This document shows positions 7,244-15,067 of a stretch of 53,621 bases of DNA, piece after piece. A program made the translations under genes and the position numbers. The notes beneath the pieces are model-generated. The model was not told the origin of the DNA and did no database searches. It worked only from the letters and a program-made list of their open reading frames with translations. The stretch's first letter is position 1; every line of letters starts with the position of its first letter. The DNA is from an uncultured Clostridia bacterium. GTDB taxonomy: Bacteria > Bacillota > Clostridia > TANB77 > CAG-508. The stretch spans positions 1 to 53,621 of the forward strand of contig CALXXE010000014.1 in NCBI GenBank assembly GCA_944392605.1, read 5' to 3'.

Positions 7244-7975
7244 ATGGAAAAAATAGTAATTATAACAGGAGCATCAAGGGGAATAGGAAGAGAGATTGCA
7301 AAGAGACTAGCTAAAAAAGGTTTAAATGTAATTGCAAATTACAATAAATCAAAAGAGGCGGCAAAAGAATTAAAATCTGAATTAGAGCAAGAGGGAATAG
7401 AAATTGATATTGTAAAAGCAGATGTGTCTAAAAGAGAAGAAGCTAAAAAATTAGCAAAATATGCATTAGATAAATATGGTAAAATAGATGTTTTAATAAA
7501 TAATGCAGGAATCTCAGAATATAAATTATTTACTGATGAAACAGATGAAGATTGGAATAAAATAATAAATACTAATTTATATTCAGCGTTTGCAATGTCA
7601 CAAGAAGTTATCCCTAATATGATTCATAATAAGGATGGATTGATTATTAATATGTCATCTGCTTGGGGAGTTGTAGGAGGTTCTTTGGAAGTTATTTATT
7701 CTGTTTCAAAAGCAGGAATGGATGGATTAACTAAAGCTTTAGCAAAAGAACTTGGACCGTCAAATATAAGAGTAAATTCAATAGCACCAGGAATGATTTA
7801 CACAAAAATGAATGAAAAATTTTCTGAAGAAGAATTAGAAGAAATAAAAGAAGAAATACCTCTAGGAATAATTGGTGAGGCATCTGATATTTCAAAATGT
7901 GTGGAATGGTTAATAGAAGATAAATATACAACAGGACAAGTAATTTCAATAAATGGTGGATGGATTATAACTTAA
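7244..7975 (+). CDS. Short-chain dehydrogenase/reductase, 3-oxoacyl-ACP reductase (FabG)-like
   Basis: Classical SDR of 243 residues: cofactor motif TGASRGIG near the N-terminus (NADP(H) preference suggested by the basic residue after Ser), NNAG, catalytic Ser in NMSSAWG, catalytic YSVSK and the following PGMIYT. The closest family is FabG-type 3-oxoacyl-ACP reductases, but the gene stands alone and not in a fatty-acid operon, so its true substrate may differ. The GTG at 7232 lies inside the ribosome binding site; GTGGAGGAA places the start at one of the two ATGs at 7241/7244, and 7244 has the better spacing. A strong terminator follows. Confidence 0.85.
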   Translation: MEKIVIITGASRGIGREIAKRLAKKGLNVIANYNKSKEAAKELKSELEQEGIEIDIVKADVSKREEAKKLAKYALDKYGKIDVLINNAGISEYKLFTDETDEDWNKIINTNLYSAFAMSQEVIPNMIHNKDGLIINMSSAWGVVGGSLEVIYSVSKAGMDGLTKALAKELGPSNIRVNSIAPGMIYTKMNEKFSEEELEEIKEEIPLGIIGEASDISKCVEWLIEDKYTTGQVISINGGWIIT

Positions 7976-8003
7976 AAAAGCGATACTTATGTATCGCTTT
8001 TTT
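7976..8003. terminator. Strong bidirectional terminator
   Basis: Stem AAGCGATAC/GTATCGCTT with a four-base loop flanked by A and T runs, between the convergent SDR and carbohydrate-binding genes. Confidence 0.85.
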
Positions 8004-8474
8004 TTATTGATTTTCCTTTAACTTTCTTTTATAATTTCCTGAAATTAGTTTTGGTAAATAAGTAATTATTTTATAAACAGCTAAACGAACTTTTTTACTC
8101 CATAAATAAGATCTTCTCAATTTTTTAGCAGATCCTAAAGAAACAGGTTCGTCATCTAAAACGACTAATTCAGTTTGAACTTTTTCTAATGGAAATACAT
8201 AATTTTGACCATTATTATTATCCCACTTATCGTCTCCATTTCTAAAACAGAAATTAAAAGTATCACCCTCTAATAATTCTATTTCTGCTTGGAATCCTAA
8301 ATCTGTTTTTTCCATTTTTATATCATTAACATTATCCCAATTTAAACCGAACCCATAATGAATAGATACTTCTTCTGAGTTTTCTTGATATAATTTTCCT
8401 AAATATGAGATTTTAACTTTACTATTTTCAACTAATTTGTCTGTATTAAAGAATATATTTTTTGATAATTCCAT
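8004..8474 (-). CDS. Starch-binding-module-like protein (CBM25/53 type), cytoplasmic
   Basis: 156 residues. Residues 15-95 form a single beta-sandwich-like module with YHYGFGLNWDNV-type spacing (here HYGFGLNWDNV), GDTFNFCFRNGDDKWDNN and NGQNYVFP, the hallmarks of CBM25/CBM53 starch-binding domains. There is no signal peptide, no catalytic domain and no wall anchor. The last 40 residues are strongly basic with an amphipathic stretch (WSKKVRLAVYKIITYLPKL), which could contact membrane or nucleic acid. It may bind intracellular glycogen, but this is inference. Family identification is by motif only. Confidence 0.65.
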   Translation of the reverse strand: MELSKNIFFNTDKLVENSKVKISYLGKLYQENSEEVSIHYGFGLNWDNVNDIKMEKTDLGFQAEIELLEGDTFNFCFRNGDDKWDNNNGQNYVFPLEKVQTELVVLDDEPVSLGSAKKLRRSYLWSKKVRLAVYKIITYLPKLISGNYKRKLKENQ

Positions 8475-8566
8475 TTAATTTCTCTCCCTTTTTTTGTCTT
8501 TTGCTGTTAACATTATAATATTAAATTCTACAATGTTCAAGTATTTTTTTAAAAATTTTCTTTACG

Positions 8567-8592
8567 TTTTTGTTACAATTGTGTAACAAAAA
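8567..8592. repeat. Palindromic operator-like site upstream of the VanW gene
   Basis: Perfect 11-base arms TTTTTGTTACA / TGTAACAAAAA separated by ATTG, in the intergenic region between two divergent genes (stretch 8475-8730). Reads as a binding site for a dimeric regulator. It is about 75 bases upstream of the likely VanW-gene promoter. Confidence 0.5.
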
Positions 8593-8667
8593 TGAATGTA
8601 TATGTAAATTGTAGGATAAATTAAGCTTTTTAGGTAATTAGAATAATTTAGAAAAGATAAAAAAATA

Positions 8668-8696
8668 TTGTAAAATAATTTGCTTTATGGTAATAT
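8668..8696 (+). promoter_or_regulatory. Probable promoter of the VanW/G5 gene
   Basis: TTGTAA (8668-8673), 17-base spacer, TAATAT (8691-8696), 35 bases upstream of the start codon. Confidence 0.4.
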
Positions 8697-8730
8697 AAAG
8701 AGGAAATAAAAAAGTAGAAGGGGAATTTTT

Positions 8731-10671
8731 ATGGGAGAAAAAGTTATGGATAAGAAAGAGGAAGAAACAAAAGAAGTAGAAAATGAGAAAAAGACGGAAC
8801 AAGAAGAAATACAAAAACGAGAAAACAGTAAAAAAGAAGAGAAAAAGAAAAAAGAAAAAGTAGAAGTAGTAAAAAAGGAGGAAAAAGAAGAACAAAAAAA
8901 TAATAAAAAAGAGAAAGAAGAAAAGAAGGAAAAAGAGCCTAAATTTAAAAAGTCAGAAGAAAATTCTAAAAAACAAGAAAAAGAAATGAGCAAAATGGAA
9001 AATGATAAAAAGAAAAAAGGCAAAAGAAAATATGTAGTAATCGGTGTAGTAATAGGAATTCTTCTTTTAATCGGTCTTTTTGTATCAACAATATTTGCTT
9101 TAGTAAATGTTGGTAATGAAAACATTATAAACGGAGTTTCAATTGTAGGAATAGACGTATCAGGATTATCAAAAGAGGAAGCAAAAGCAAAAATAGAATC
9201 TATTTATAATGAAAAGAAAGAAAAAGATATACAATTAAAACATGGAGAATATGAAACAACATTAAGTCCTGTTTTAATGGAAGTAAATTATAAAATTGAT
9301 GAAGCAATAGAAAATGCTTATTCAATTGGGAAAAGTCCAAATATTTTTGTAAACAATTATGATATTTTGTTTGCATTAATTAGTAAAAAAGACATACCTG
9401 TAGAGATGACACTAAACGAAGAGGTAACAAAACAAACAATAGAAGATATGAATATTAACTTACCTGATGTTGTAATTGAATCTAGCTATTCTGTTGAAGA
9501 TGATGAATTAATAATTAGCAAAGGAAAAGCTGGAATAATAATTGATACAGATAGTTTGCTAACGCAAGTAAAAGAAAGATTAAATAATACAAATGCAAGC
9601 GACGATGTAATAGAAATCCCAGTTGTAAATAAAGAACCGGATTCAATAGACATTGATAAGATTCATGAAGAAGTATATCAAGAAGCACAAGACGCATATA
9701 TAGTAAAAGATCCATTTGAAGTTCATCCAGAAGTTGAAGGTATAGATTTTGATGTAGAAGCAGCAAAAGAATTATTAAAAGAAGATAAAGAAGAATATGT
9801 AATACCATTAATAATCACTGAGCCAGAAGTAACAATAGATGAATTAGGAGAAGAAGCGTTCCCAGACCAACTAGCAACATTTACAACAAGATATGATGTA
9901 AGTGATGTTGATAGAACAACAAATTTAAGACTTGCTTGTCAAAAGATTAACGGAACAGTACTTTTAGCAGGAGAGACATTCTCTTATAATGATGTAGTAG
10001 GTGCAAGAACAGTAGCAGCAGGATATAAAAATGCCAAGATTTATGAAGCAGGTCAAGTAGTAGATGGATTAGGAGGAGGTATTTGTCAAATATCTTCAAC
10101 ATTATATAATGCTGCATTACTTGCAAATTTAGAGATTGTTGAGAGAAGAAATCATCAATTTGTAACTTCATATGTACCAGCAGGAAGAGATGCAACAGTA
10201 GTTTATGGTTCAACAGACTTTAAATTTAAAAACACAAGAAAATATCCTATAAGGATAGTAGCAACAGCAAATGCAGGAATTGCTACAATATCAATTTATG
10301 GAATAAAAGAGGAAAATGAATATACATTTAAATTTAGTACAAAAACTGTATCTACTATTCCATATTCAACTCAATATATAGATGATAGTACATTACCTCA
10401 AGGTACAGAAGTAGTTAAGCAAAAAGGAGCAAATGGATTAATAACTGAAACATATATTTCTAAATATTTGAATGGAAAAACAATTTCAACAGAATTACTT
10501 TCAAGAGATACTTATAGTGCTATGACGAGAATAATAAGACGAGGAACAGGGGCAGTAGTTAATTCTTCTACAGAAGAGCAAACAGTAGAGACAACAACGC
10601 CAACTGTAGAAGAACCAGCAACAACGCTGCCAGAGCAAACAACAGAAGAAACAACACCAACAGAGCAATAA
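8731..10671 (+). CDS. VanW-family cell-wall protein with charged N-terminal region, PG-binding-4 and G5 domains
   Basis: 646 residues. Residues 1-100 are almost entirely Lys/Glu, likely a cytoplasmic coiled or disordered region; residues 101-125 are a membrane helix; then two repeats of the putative peptidoglycan-binding type (GVDVSGLSKEEAKAKI-like, here GIDVSGLSKEEAKAKIESI). Next comes a VanW domain (FTTRYDVSDVDRTTNLRLAC, GGGICQISSTLYNAAL), a G5-like segment (STQYIDDSTLPQGTEVV) and a Thr/Glu-rich tail. Proteins of this type (YoaR-like) are extracytoplasmic and thought to act on or bind peptidoglycan; VanW itself has no proven function. ATG follows AAGGGG; an in-frame ATG at 8746 is a less likely start. 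Confidence 0.85.
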   Translation: MGEKVMDKKEEETKEVENEKKTEQEEIQKRENSKKEEKKKKEKVEVVKKEEKEEQKNNKKEKEEKKEKEPKFKKSEENSKKQEKEMSKMENDKKKKGKRKYVVIGVVIGILLLIGLFVSTIFALVNVGNENIINGVSIVGIDVSGLSKEEAKAKIESIYNEKKEKDIQLKHGEYETTLSPVLMEVNYKIDEAIENAYSIGKSPNIFVNNYDILFALISKKDIPVEMTLNEEVTKQTIEDMNINLPDVVIESSYSVEDDELIISKGKAGIIIDTDSLLTQVKERLNNTNASDDVIEIPVVNKEPDSIDIDKIHEEVYQEAQDAYIVKDPFEVHPEVEGIDFDVEAAKELLKEDKEEYVIPLIITEPEVTIDELGEEAFPDQLATFTTRYDVSDVDRTTNLRLACQKINGTVLLAGETFSYNDVVGARTVAAGYKNAKIYEAGQVVDGLGGGICQISSTLYNAALLANLEIVERRNHQFVTSYVPAGRDATVVYGSTDFKFKNTRKYPIRIVATANAGIATISIYGIKEENEYTFKFSTKTVSTIPYSTQYIDDSTLPQGTEVVKQKGANGLITETYISKYLNGKTISTELLSRDTYSAMTRIIRRGTGAVVNSSTEEQTVETTTPTVEEPATTLPEQTTEETTPTEQ

Positions 10672-10680
10672 AAAAGAATA

Positions 10681-10714
10681 GAAAGGTCGGTATAAAATCA
10701 GCCTTTCTTTTTTT
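10681..10714 (+). terminator. Terminator of the VanW gene
   Basis: Stem GAAAGG/CCTTTC with an internal loop followed by eight T residues. Confidence 0.7.
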
Positions 10715-10724
10715 ATGTAAACGG

Positions 10725-10753
10725 TTGAATTGTTAGAGAAATCTTGGTATAAT
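10725..10753 (+). promoter_or_regulatory. Promoter of the GNAT gene pair
   Basis: TTGAAT (10725-10730), 17-base spacer, TATAAT (10748-10753), with an SD immediately after. The leader is very short. Confidence 0.65.
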
Positions 10754-10772
10754 AATAAAGGAGGTTATGAAT

Positions 10773-11456
10773 TTGAAGTTTTTACAGATTGATATAAATA
10801 ACAAAACTACAATGGAAATATTTTATAAGTTTTATAGAGAAATTATAGTTCCTAATTTTGACGATAGTGAACGTGAAACGATTGATCAGTTTGAACATGA
10901 ATTAAAATTAGAAGATGATAGTCGTAAATATTATATAGTAGTTATATTAGATGATAATTCTAACATGTTAGGAGGAATTATTTTTGATTACTTTACAGAA
11001 ACAAATGTGGGTTTAATAGAATATATAGTAACAGATAGCAAACAAAAAAGAAAAGGAATAGCAAGTGAATCGTTGAAATTTGCAGTTAATATATTAAATA
11101 AAGAAGCTAAAAAAAGAAGATATGAAAGGATTAAGTTTATCTGCGGAGAAGTAGAAAAACAAATAAACGGTAAACAAGATAAGCATTATTTTTGGGAGAA
11201 GTATGGATTTAAAAAACTTGATTTTGACTATATACAGCCAGCTCTTGATAGTGAAAAACAACCAGTTGAAATTATGGATTTTGGCATCATGACAAAAATA
11301 CCAAATTCAGAATTTTTAGAAAAAGGAATAAATACAAAAGATTTAATTAATATTTTATATAATTATTATGGAGAACAACCTAATTCAGAAGACACTTTAT
11401 CAAAGATGAAAAAGGAAATTGAAGGTAAAGGAGATGTTATCTTACTAGTATATTAA
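10773..11456 (+). CDS. GNAT-family N-acetyltransferase-like protein
   Basis: 227 residues. The central part shows a GNAT acetyl-CoA fold: strand with MLGGIIFDYF, then VGLIEYIVTDSKQKRKGIASESL, where KQKRKGIA fills the Q/R-x-x-G-x-G/A pyrophosphate loop (the last Gly is Ala), and HYFWEKYGFKKLDF as the C-terminal GNAT motif B. Substrate unknown. AGGAGG is only two bases ahead of an in-frame ATG (10767) but eight bases ahead of TTG at 10773, so TTG is likelier. Twenty bases separate it from the next gene, which also begins with a GNAT-like domain; they form one operon. Confidence 0.7.
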   Translation: MKFLQIDINNKTTMEIFYKFYREIIVPNFDDSERETIDQFEHELKLEDDSRKYYIVVILDDNSNMLGGIIFDYFTETNVGLIEYIVTDSKQKRKGIASESLKFAVNILNKEAKKRRYERIKFICGEVEKQINGKQDKHYFWEKYGFKKLDFDYIQPALDSEKQPVEIMDFGIMTKIPNSEFLEKGINTKDLINILYNYYGEQPNSEDTLSKMKKEIEGKGDVILLVY

Positions 11457-11476
11457 TAAATAAAGGGGATATAAAA

Positions 11477-13246
11477 ATGGGAGAATATGTAGTAAAAAAA
11501 CCAGATACTAATGATGAAGACTTTTTAAAAGATATTTTAGAGTTAGATAAAATAGTTTATACAGAAGATGTCCAAGGAAATTTAATTGAGTTACAAGAAA
11601 GATTTAAGTCTAAAAAGCAAGATTTCTTATTAGTATATAAAGAAAAAAGAATAATAGGTTATATGTGCTTTTTCCCTATTTCAGATAAAGCTTCTAAGCA
11701 AATTCAAGCTCAAAATAAAATATATGATAATAATATAAAAGCAAAAGATATATGCAATTATAGAAAAGATAAGGCAACAGATATATATGTAATTTCTGTT
11801 GTAATAACTCCAGAGGAACAAGACACAGATGCAATAAGATTTTTAACAAATAATTTTATAATTGATTTAAAGGAAAAAATTAAACAAGGTTTCATATTAA
11901 AAGATATATTTGCAACAGCTGTAACAAACGATGGAAAGAAATTTTTAAAAAATCTAAATTTTAAAGAAGAAAAAGTTTTTGAAAATGATTACAAACTAAT
12001 GAAATGTAATATAAATGATTTGAGAAGCATTCATTTTGCAAAGACATATAAAGATGATTTATATATAATGATACCTTTAAAAGGAAATGAGGTAACAATT
12101 CCTAAAAATAGTAATGATATAGGAGACTATTATATAGACTCATTATATAGATTTTCAAACTATGAATGTAATAATAATATAGCACAATCCTTGAAAAGAA
12201 CATTTTTAGGAGAAATACCAATAGGTTGTATAGATGATTATTATACTAAGGAAGTTATAGATAGCCAAATTGCATACTTGTTTTTAACAAGTCATATTGA
12301 TACAAAACTGCATATTTTAACCGTAGTTGTTCCTAATAATAAATTATCAACAACAATGCTACAAGATCAAGCATCAAGTAATAATTTATATATAAAAGAT
12401 GGAGGAAATTGGAGAAATTTATTTGAGTATATACTTGAGAAATATAAATTAAAAAAATGCGGAGAACCAAAAACTATAGTATGTTTATCAAATAAGCCAA
12501 GAAATGAAAACGAAATGAGAGCTATGCTGGCTTCAGAAGCGTTTGATGGAGAATATAATTTAGAAAGTGAAGAACTTTACTTAACATCTAACAAATTAGA
12601 TCAAATTTCTAATAATAATATATCACAATATGCATTTTGTGAAACGTATGCATCTGAAGTTGCAGTAATATATGTTTTAAAAGGTTTTAAGGATAATTTT
12701 AAAGAAAACTTAGGACATGAGGAATTAGTTATATTTATCGTTGAATTAACTATGTTCCAATTTTCAGCTATAAATAGAACAAATCAAAAAATAGTAGAAG
12801 GATTATCAAAAGAAGGAAATGTGTCACTGAAATTTATAGAAAATTTATATAAAGAATTAGGAAAAACAGTAATATTTTGGAATAATGACAATTTTTATTA
12901 TAGTTCATCACAAAGTTTTGCAGATGCTATATATAGAAGTTTTAAAACACACGAAAGCTTTGAACTTTATAAAAAGAATCAAGATTTCTTAGAGCATATT
13001 GTAGATTTAAAAAATGCACAATCAACAAATAGAGAAAATAAAATACTTAATATTATTGTTATAATATTAACTTGTTTACAAGTTATACCTGTTATAATTA
13101 GCTTCATAACATGGCTTTTAGATATAACTTCTCCTTATACAGTATTAGGGGTATCAGGGACCAGTGTAACTATTATTATCTTATTAATAATTATTCTAAT
13201 TAGAAGAAATAAAGAAACTAAGAAGAAAAGAAAAAATAAAATATAA
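11477..13246 (+). CDS. GNAT-like domain fused to a large unknown domain with C-terminal membrane anchor
   Basis: 589 residues. Residues 1-180 look like a GNAT fold (FLLVYKEKRIIGYMCFFP, then IYVISVVITPEEQ and TAVTNDGKKFLKNLNFKEE). Residues 200-500 form a domain I do not recognise. Residues about 525-550 and 555-580 are two membrane helices followed by a Lys/Arg-rich tail. The pre-membrane segment (SFADAIYRSFKTHESFELYKK, then RENKILN) resembles the helical hairpin that precedes membrane anchors in CorA-like or RMD1-like proteins, though no catalytic motif confirms that. It is co-transcribed with the soluble GNAT gene upstream and ended by a strong terminator, so the pair is a self-contained module. 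Confidence 0.6.
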   Translation: MGEYVVKKPDTNDEDFLKDILELDKIVYTEDVQGNLIELQERFKSKKQDFLLVYKEKRIIGYMCFFPISDKASKQIQAQNKIYDNNIKAKDICNYRKDKATDIYVISVVITPEEQDTDAIRFLTNNFIIDLKEKIKQGFILKDIFATAVTNDGKKFLKNLNFKEEKVFENDYKLMKCNINDLRSIHFAKTYKDDLYIMIPLKGNEVTIPKNSNDIGDYYIDSLYRFSNYECNNNIAQSLKRTFLGEIPIGCIDDYYTKEVIDSQIAYLFLTSHIDTKLHILTVVVPNNKLSTTMLQDQASSNNLYIKDGGNWRNLFEYILEKYKLKKCGEPKTIVCLSNKPRNENEMRAMLASEAFDGEYNLESEELYLTSNKLDQISNNNISQYAFCETYASEVAVIYVLKGFKDNFKENLGHEELVIFIVELTMFQFSAINRTNQKIVEGLSKEGNVSLKFIENLYKELGKTVIFWNNDNFYYSSSQSFADAIYRSFKTHESFELYKKNQDFLEHIVDLKNAQSTNRENKILNIIVIILTCLQVIPVIISFITWLLDITSPYTVLGVSGTSVTIIILLIIILIRRNKETKKKRKNKI

Positions 13247-13256
13247 TATTGTAAAG

Positions 13257-13279
13257 TTCGGGCATATGCCCGAATTTTA
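13257..13279 (+). terminator. Terminator of the GNAT pair
   Basis: Stem TTCGGGCA/TGCCCGAA, nearly no loop (AT centre), followed by TTTTAT. Confidence 0.75.
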
Positions 13280-13340
13280 TAATCAGACTAAAAATCAATT
13301 TAAATAAATAATATAAGTAAAGAAGATATTGGCTTTGCTA

Positions 13341-13369
13341 TTGACATTTTGTAAAAAAAAGTTTATAAT
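13341..13369 (+). promoter_or_regulatory. Consensus promoter of tRNA-Lys(CTT)
   Basis: Perfect TTGACA (13341-13346), 17 bases, perfect TATAAT (13364-13369). Transcription would start near 13376, giving a leader of about 60 bases that contains the tRNA-like relic. Confidence 0.85.
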
Positions 13370-13392
13370 TTATAAAGTTTGATTAATATATT

Positions 13393-13422
13393 ATCAAGTT
13401 GTCGCATTACAAGTGCGAGGGT
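13393..13422 (+). other. Mosaic tRNA relic in the tRNA-Lys(CTT) leader
   Basis: ATCAAGTTGTC (13393-13403) is identical to 3990-4000 in tRNA-Lys(TTT), the 3' anticodon stem and variable loop. It runs directly into TCGCA-TTACAAG-TGCGAGGGT (13402-13422), which matches the anticodon arm of tRNA-Thr(TGT) at 4176-4196 except that the seven-base loop is reverse-complemented. The remaining tRNA parts are absent, so this is not a functional tRNA. It would fold as a hairpin in the leader transcript. Confidence 0.6.
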
Positions 13423-13437
13423 TACCAAAATACAAAC

Positions 13438-13513
13438 GGCTCTTTAGCTCAGTTGGTAGAGCAACAGACTCTTAATCTGGAGGTCCTCGGTTCGAAGCCG
13501 AGAAGAGTCACCA
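13438..13513 (+). tRNA. tRNA-Lys (CTT)
   Basis: Acceptor GGCTCTT pairs with AAGAGTC, D-arm AGCTCAGTTGGTAGAGC, anticodon loop CTCTTAA with anticodon CTT, T-loop GTTCGAAGC, discriminator A and encoded CCA. A single-gene unit with its own promoter and terminator. Confidence 0.96.
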
Positions 13514-13514
13514 T

Positions 13515-13549
13515 AATAAAAACTTCCTACATAATAGGAAGTTTTTATT
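13515..13549 (+). terminator. Terminator of tRNA-Lys(CTT)
   Basis: Perfect 15-bp stem (AATAAAAACTTCCTA and its complement) with a five-base loop, followed by ATTTTT. Confidence 0.85.
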
Positions 13550-13639
13550 ATTTTTAATCAAAAATATAATTTGGCTATTGAAAAATATAAATTTAAAATA
13601 TAAAATATAGTTAATAATGAAGAGAAAAGAGAAAAATAA

Positions 13640-14017
13640 ATGAGAATAGTTTTAAGTGGAAGTTCGAAAGTAAAAGAAAACGTTTTTCAAGTGGCAGAAA
13701 AACTTGGTGATAAAGGTTATGAAGTAGTAGTACCAAAAGAATTTATAACAGACTTAGAAAAGAAAGAGGCCTCAATAAGGCATTTTGATGAAATATGTAA
13801 AGACGAAACGGATATATTACTTGCTGTTAACGAGCCAAAGAATGGTATTGAAAACTATATAGGACCTAATACGTTTGCTGAAATCGCGATGGCATTTTAC
13901 AAAGAAAAGAAAGTTTATGTGTTGAATGACTTATATAAACCATACTTAGATGAATTAGAAGGATGGGGTGTGATTCCACTAAAAGGTGATTTAGATAAAC
14001 TAAAAAACGAAGATTAA
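13640..14017 (+). CDS. Nucleoside 2-deoxyribosyltransferase-like protein
   Basis: 125 residues with a Rossmann-like order: MRIVLSGSS at the N-terminus, DETDILLAVNE in the middle, and YIGPNTFAEIAMAFYKEKKVY followed by VLNDLYKPYLDELEGWG. The G-x-N-T-x-x-E-I-A-x-A-x-x-x-K-K-V-Y pattern is typical of the nucleoside 2-deoxyribosyltransferase-like superfamily, in which the Glu is the nucleophile. The usual substrate-binding N-terminal motif is not clear, so actual enzyme activity is uncertain. The ribosome binding site is weak (GAGAAAAGAG). Confidence 0.6.
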   Translation: MRIVLSGSSKVKENVFQVAEKLGDKGYEVVVPKEFITDLEKKEASIRHFDEICKDETDILLAVNEPKNGIENYIGPNTFAEIAMAFYKEKKVYVLNDLYKPYLDELEGWGVIPLKGDLDKLKNED

Positions 14018-14019
14018 TA

Positions 14020-14048
14020 TTGACAAAACACCCGAAACATACTAAAAT
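14020..14048 (+). promoter_or_regulatory. Promoter of corA
   Basis: TTGACA (14020-14025), 17-base spacer, TAAAAT (14043-14048), directly after the upstream stop codon. Confidence 0.7.
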
Positions 14049-14084
14049 AATAGTGTTGTAGAAAAATAAGAAGGGGTGATGGAT

Positions 14085-15035
14085 TTGCTAAAAATATATA
14101 ATACAGATATGGAAACAAATGATTTCCAAGAAATAAAAGAATTTAAGAAAGGCTCATGGATTAATTTAGTAAATCCATCGGAAAATGAAATAAAAAAAGT
14201 TTGTGAGAGCATAAGTATACAAGAAGACTTTATAAGAGATGCTCTGGATTATGAAGAGAAAGCCAGAATTGATCAGGAAGATGATGATAATACAATCCTA
14301 TTTGTTGTAGATGTTCCTATTATAGAAAAGGGAGAAGAAAATGAAATATATGCTACAATGCCCTTAGGAATGATTGTTGTAAGAGATGACTTTTTTATAA
14401 CAGTTTCATTAAGGAAAAATAGAATTATTGAGAGTTTTGAAAAAAGAAAGATTAAGAATTTTCAAACATATAAGAAAACAAGATTTATTTTTCAAATATT
14501 ATATTTAAATTCATCTTTTTACTTAAACTACCTAAAACAAATAAATAAAGAAACAGAAATTGCAGAATATATATTGAAAAATTCTATGAGGAATAAAGAG
14601 CTTCTAAAATTATTAAATTTAGAAAAAGGATTAGTATATTTTACAACATCATTAAAATCAAATGAACTAGTAATGGAGAAAACTTTAAGAGGAAAAATAA
14701 TTAAATTATATGAAGAAGATAGTGAAATACTAGAAGATGCAATTACTGAAAATAAGCAGGCTATAGAAATGTCACAAATATATACAAATATTTTGAATGG
14801 AACAATGGATGCATATGCATCAATTATTTCAAATAATCTAAATAGTGTTATGAAAACATTAACATCTATTACAATTATACTTGCTATACCAACAATGATT
14901 TCAAGCTTCTGGGGAATGAATGTTAATTTGCCATTACAAAATAGCCCATTTGGATTTATTATAATGATTGCTATCTCTGTAATACTTACATTGTTAGTTT
15001 CTTGGTGGCTAAAAAGAAGAAATATGTTAGACTAA
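14085..15035 (+). CDS. corA: CorA-family divalent cation channel
   Basis: 316 residues: a soluble, acidic, helix-rich cytoplasmic domain, then two C-terminal membrane helices with the signature GMN in SSFWGMNVNLP between them, and a basic C-terminus (WWLKRRNMLD). CorA pentamers let Mg2+ (or Co2+/Ni2+) into the cell. AAGGGG at 14071-14076 overlaps GTG 14076 and lies two bases from ATG 14079. TTG 14085 has normal spacing and gives the family-typical N-terminus LKIYNT, so I use it. Own promoter and a bidirectional terminator. Confidence 0.9.
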   Translation: MLKIYNTDMETNDFQEIKEFKKGSWINLVNPSENEIKKVCESISIQEDFIRDALDYEEKARIDQEDDDNTILFVVDVPIIEKGEENEIYATMPLGMIVVRDDFFITVSLRKNRIIESFEKRKIKNFQTYKKTRFIFQILYLNSSFYLNYLKQINKETEIAEYILKNSMRNKELLKLLNLEKGLVYFTTSLKSNELVMEKTLRGKIIKLYEEDSEILEDAITENKQAIEMSQIYTNILNGTMDAYASIISNNLNSVMKTLTSITIILAIPTMISSFWGMNVNLPLQNSPFGFIIMIAISVILTLLVSWWLKRRNMLD

Positions 15036-15067
15036 AAAAGAAAATGGAAAAATTCCATTTTCTTTTT
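15035..15067. terminator. Bidirectional terminator between corA and the CapA-like gene
   Basis: Perfect 15-bp stem AAAAAGAAAATGGAA and complement, three-base loop; A and T runs on both sides. It overlaps the stop of the minus-strand gene. Confidence 0.85.

Noticed and set aside
8638-9125. Phe/Ser-rich antisense frames opposite the VanW gene
   Set aside because: They are shadows of the Lys/Glu-rich N-terminal coding region.
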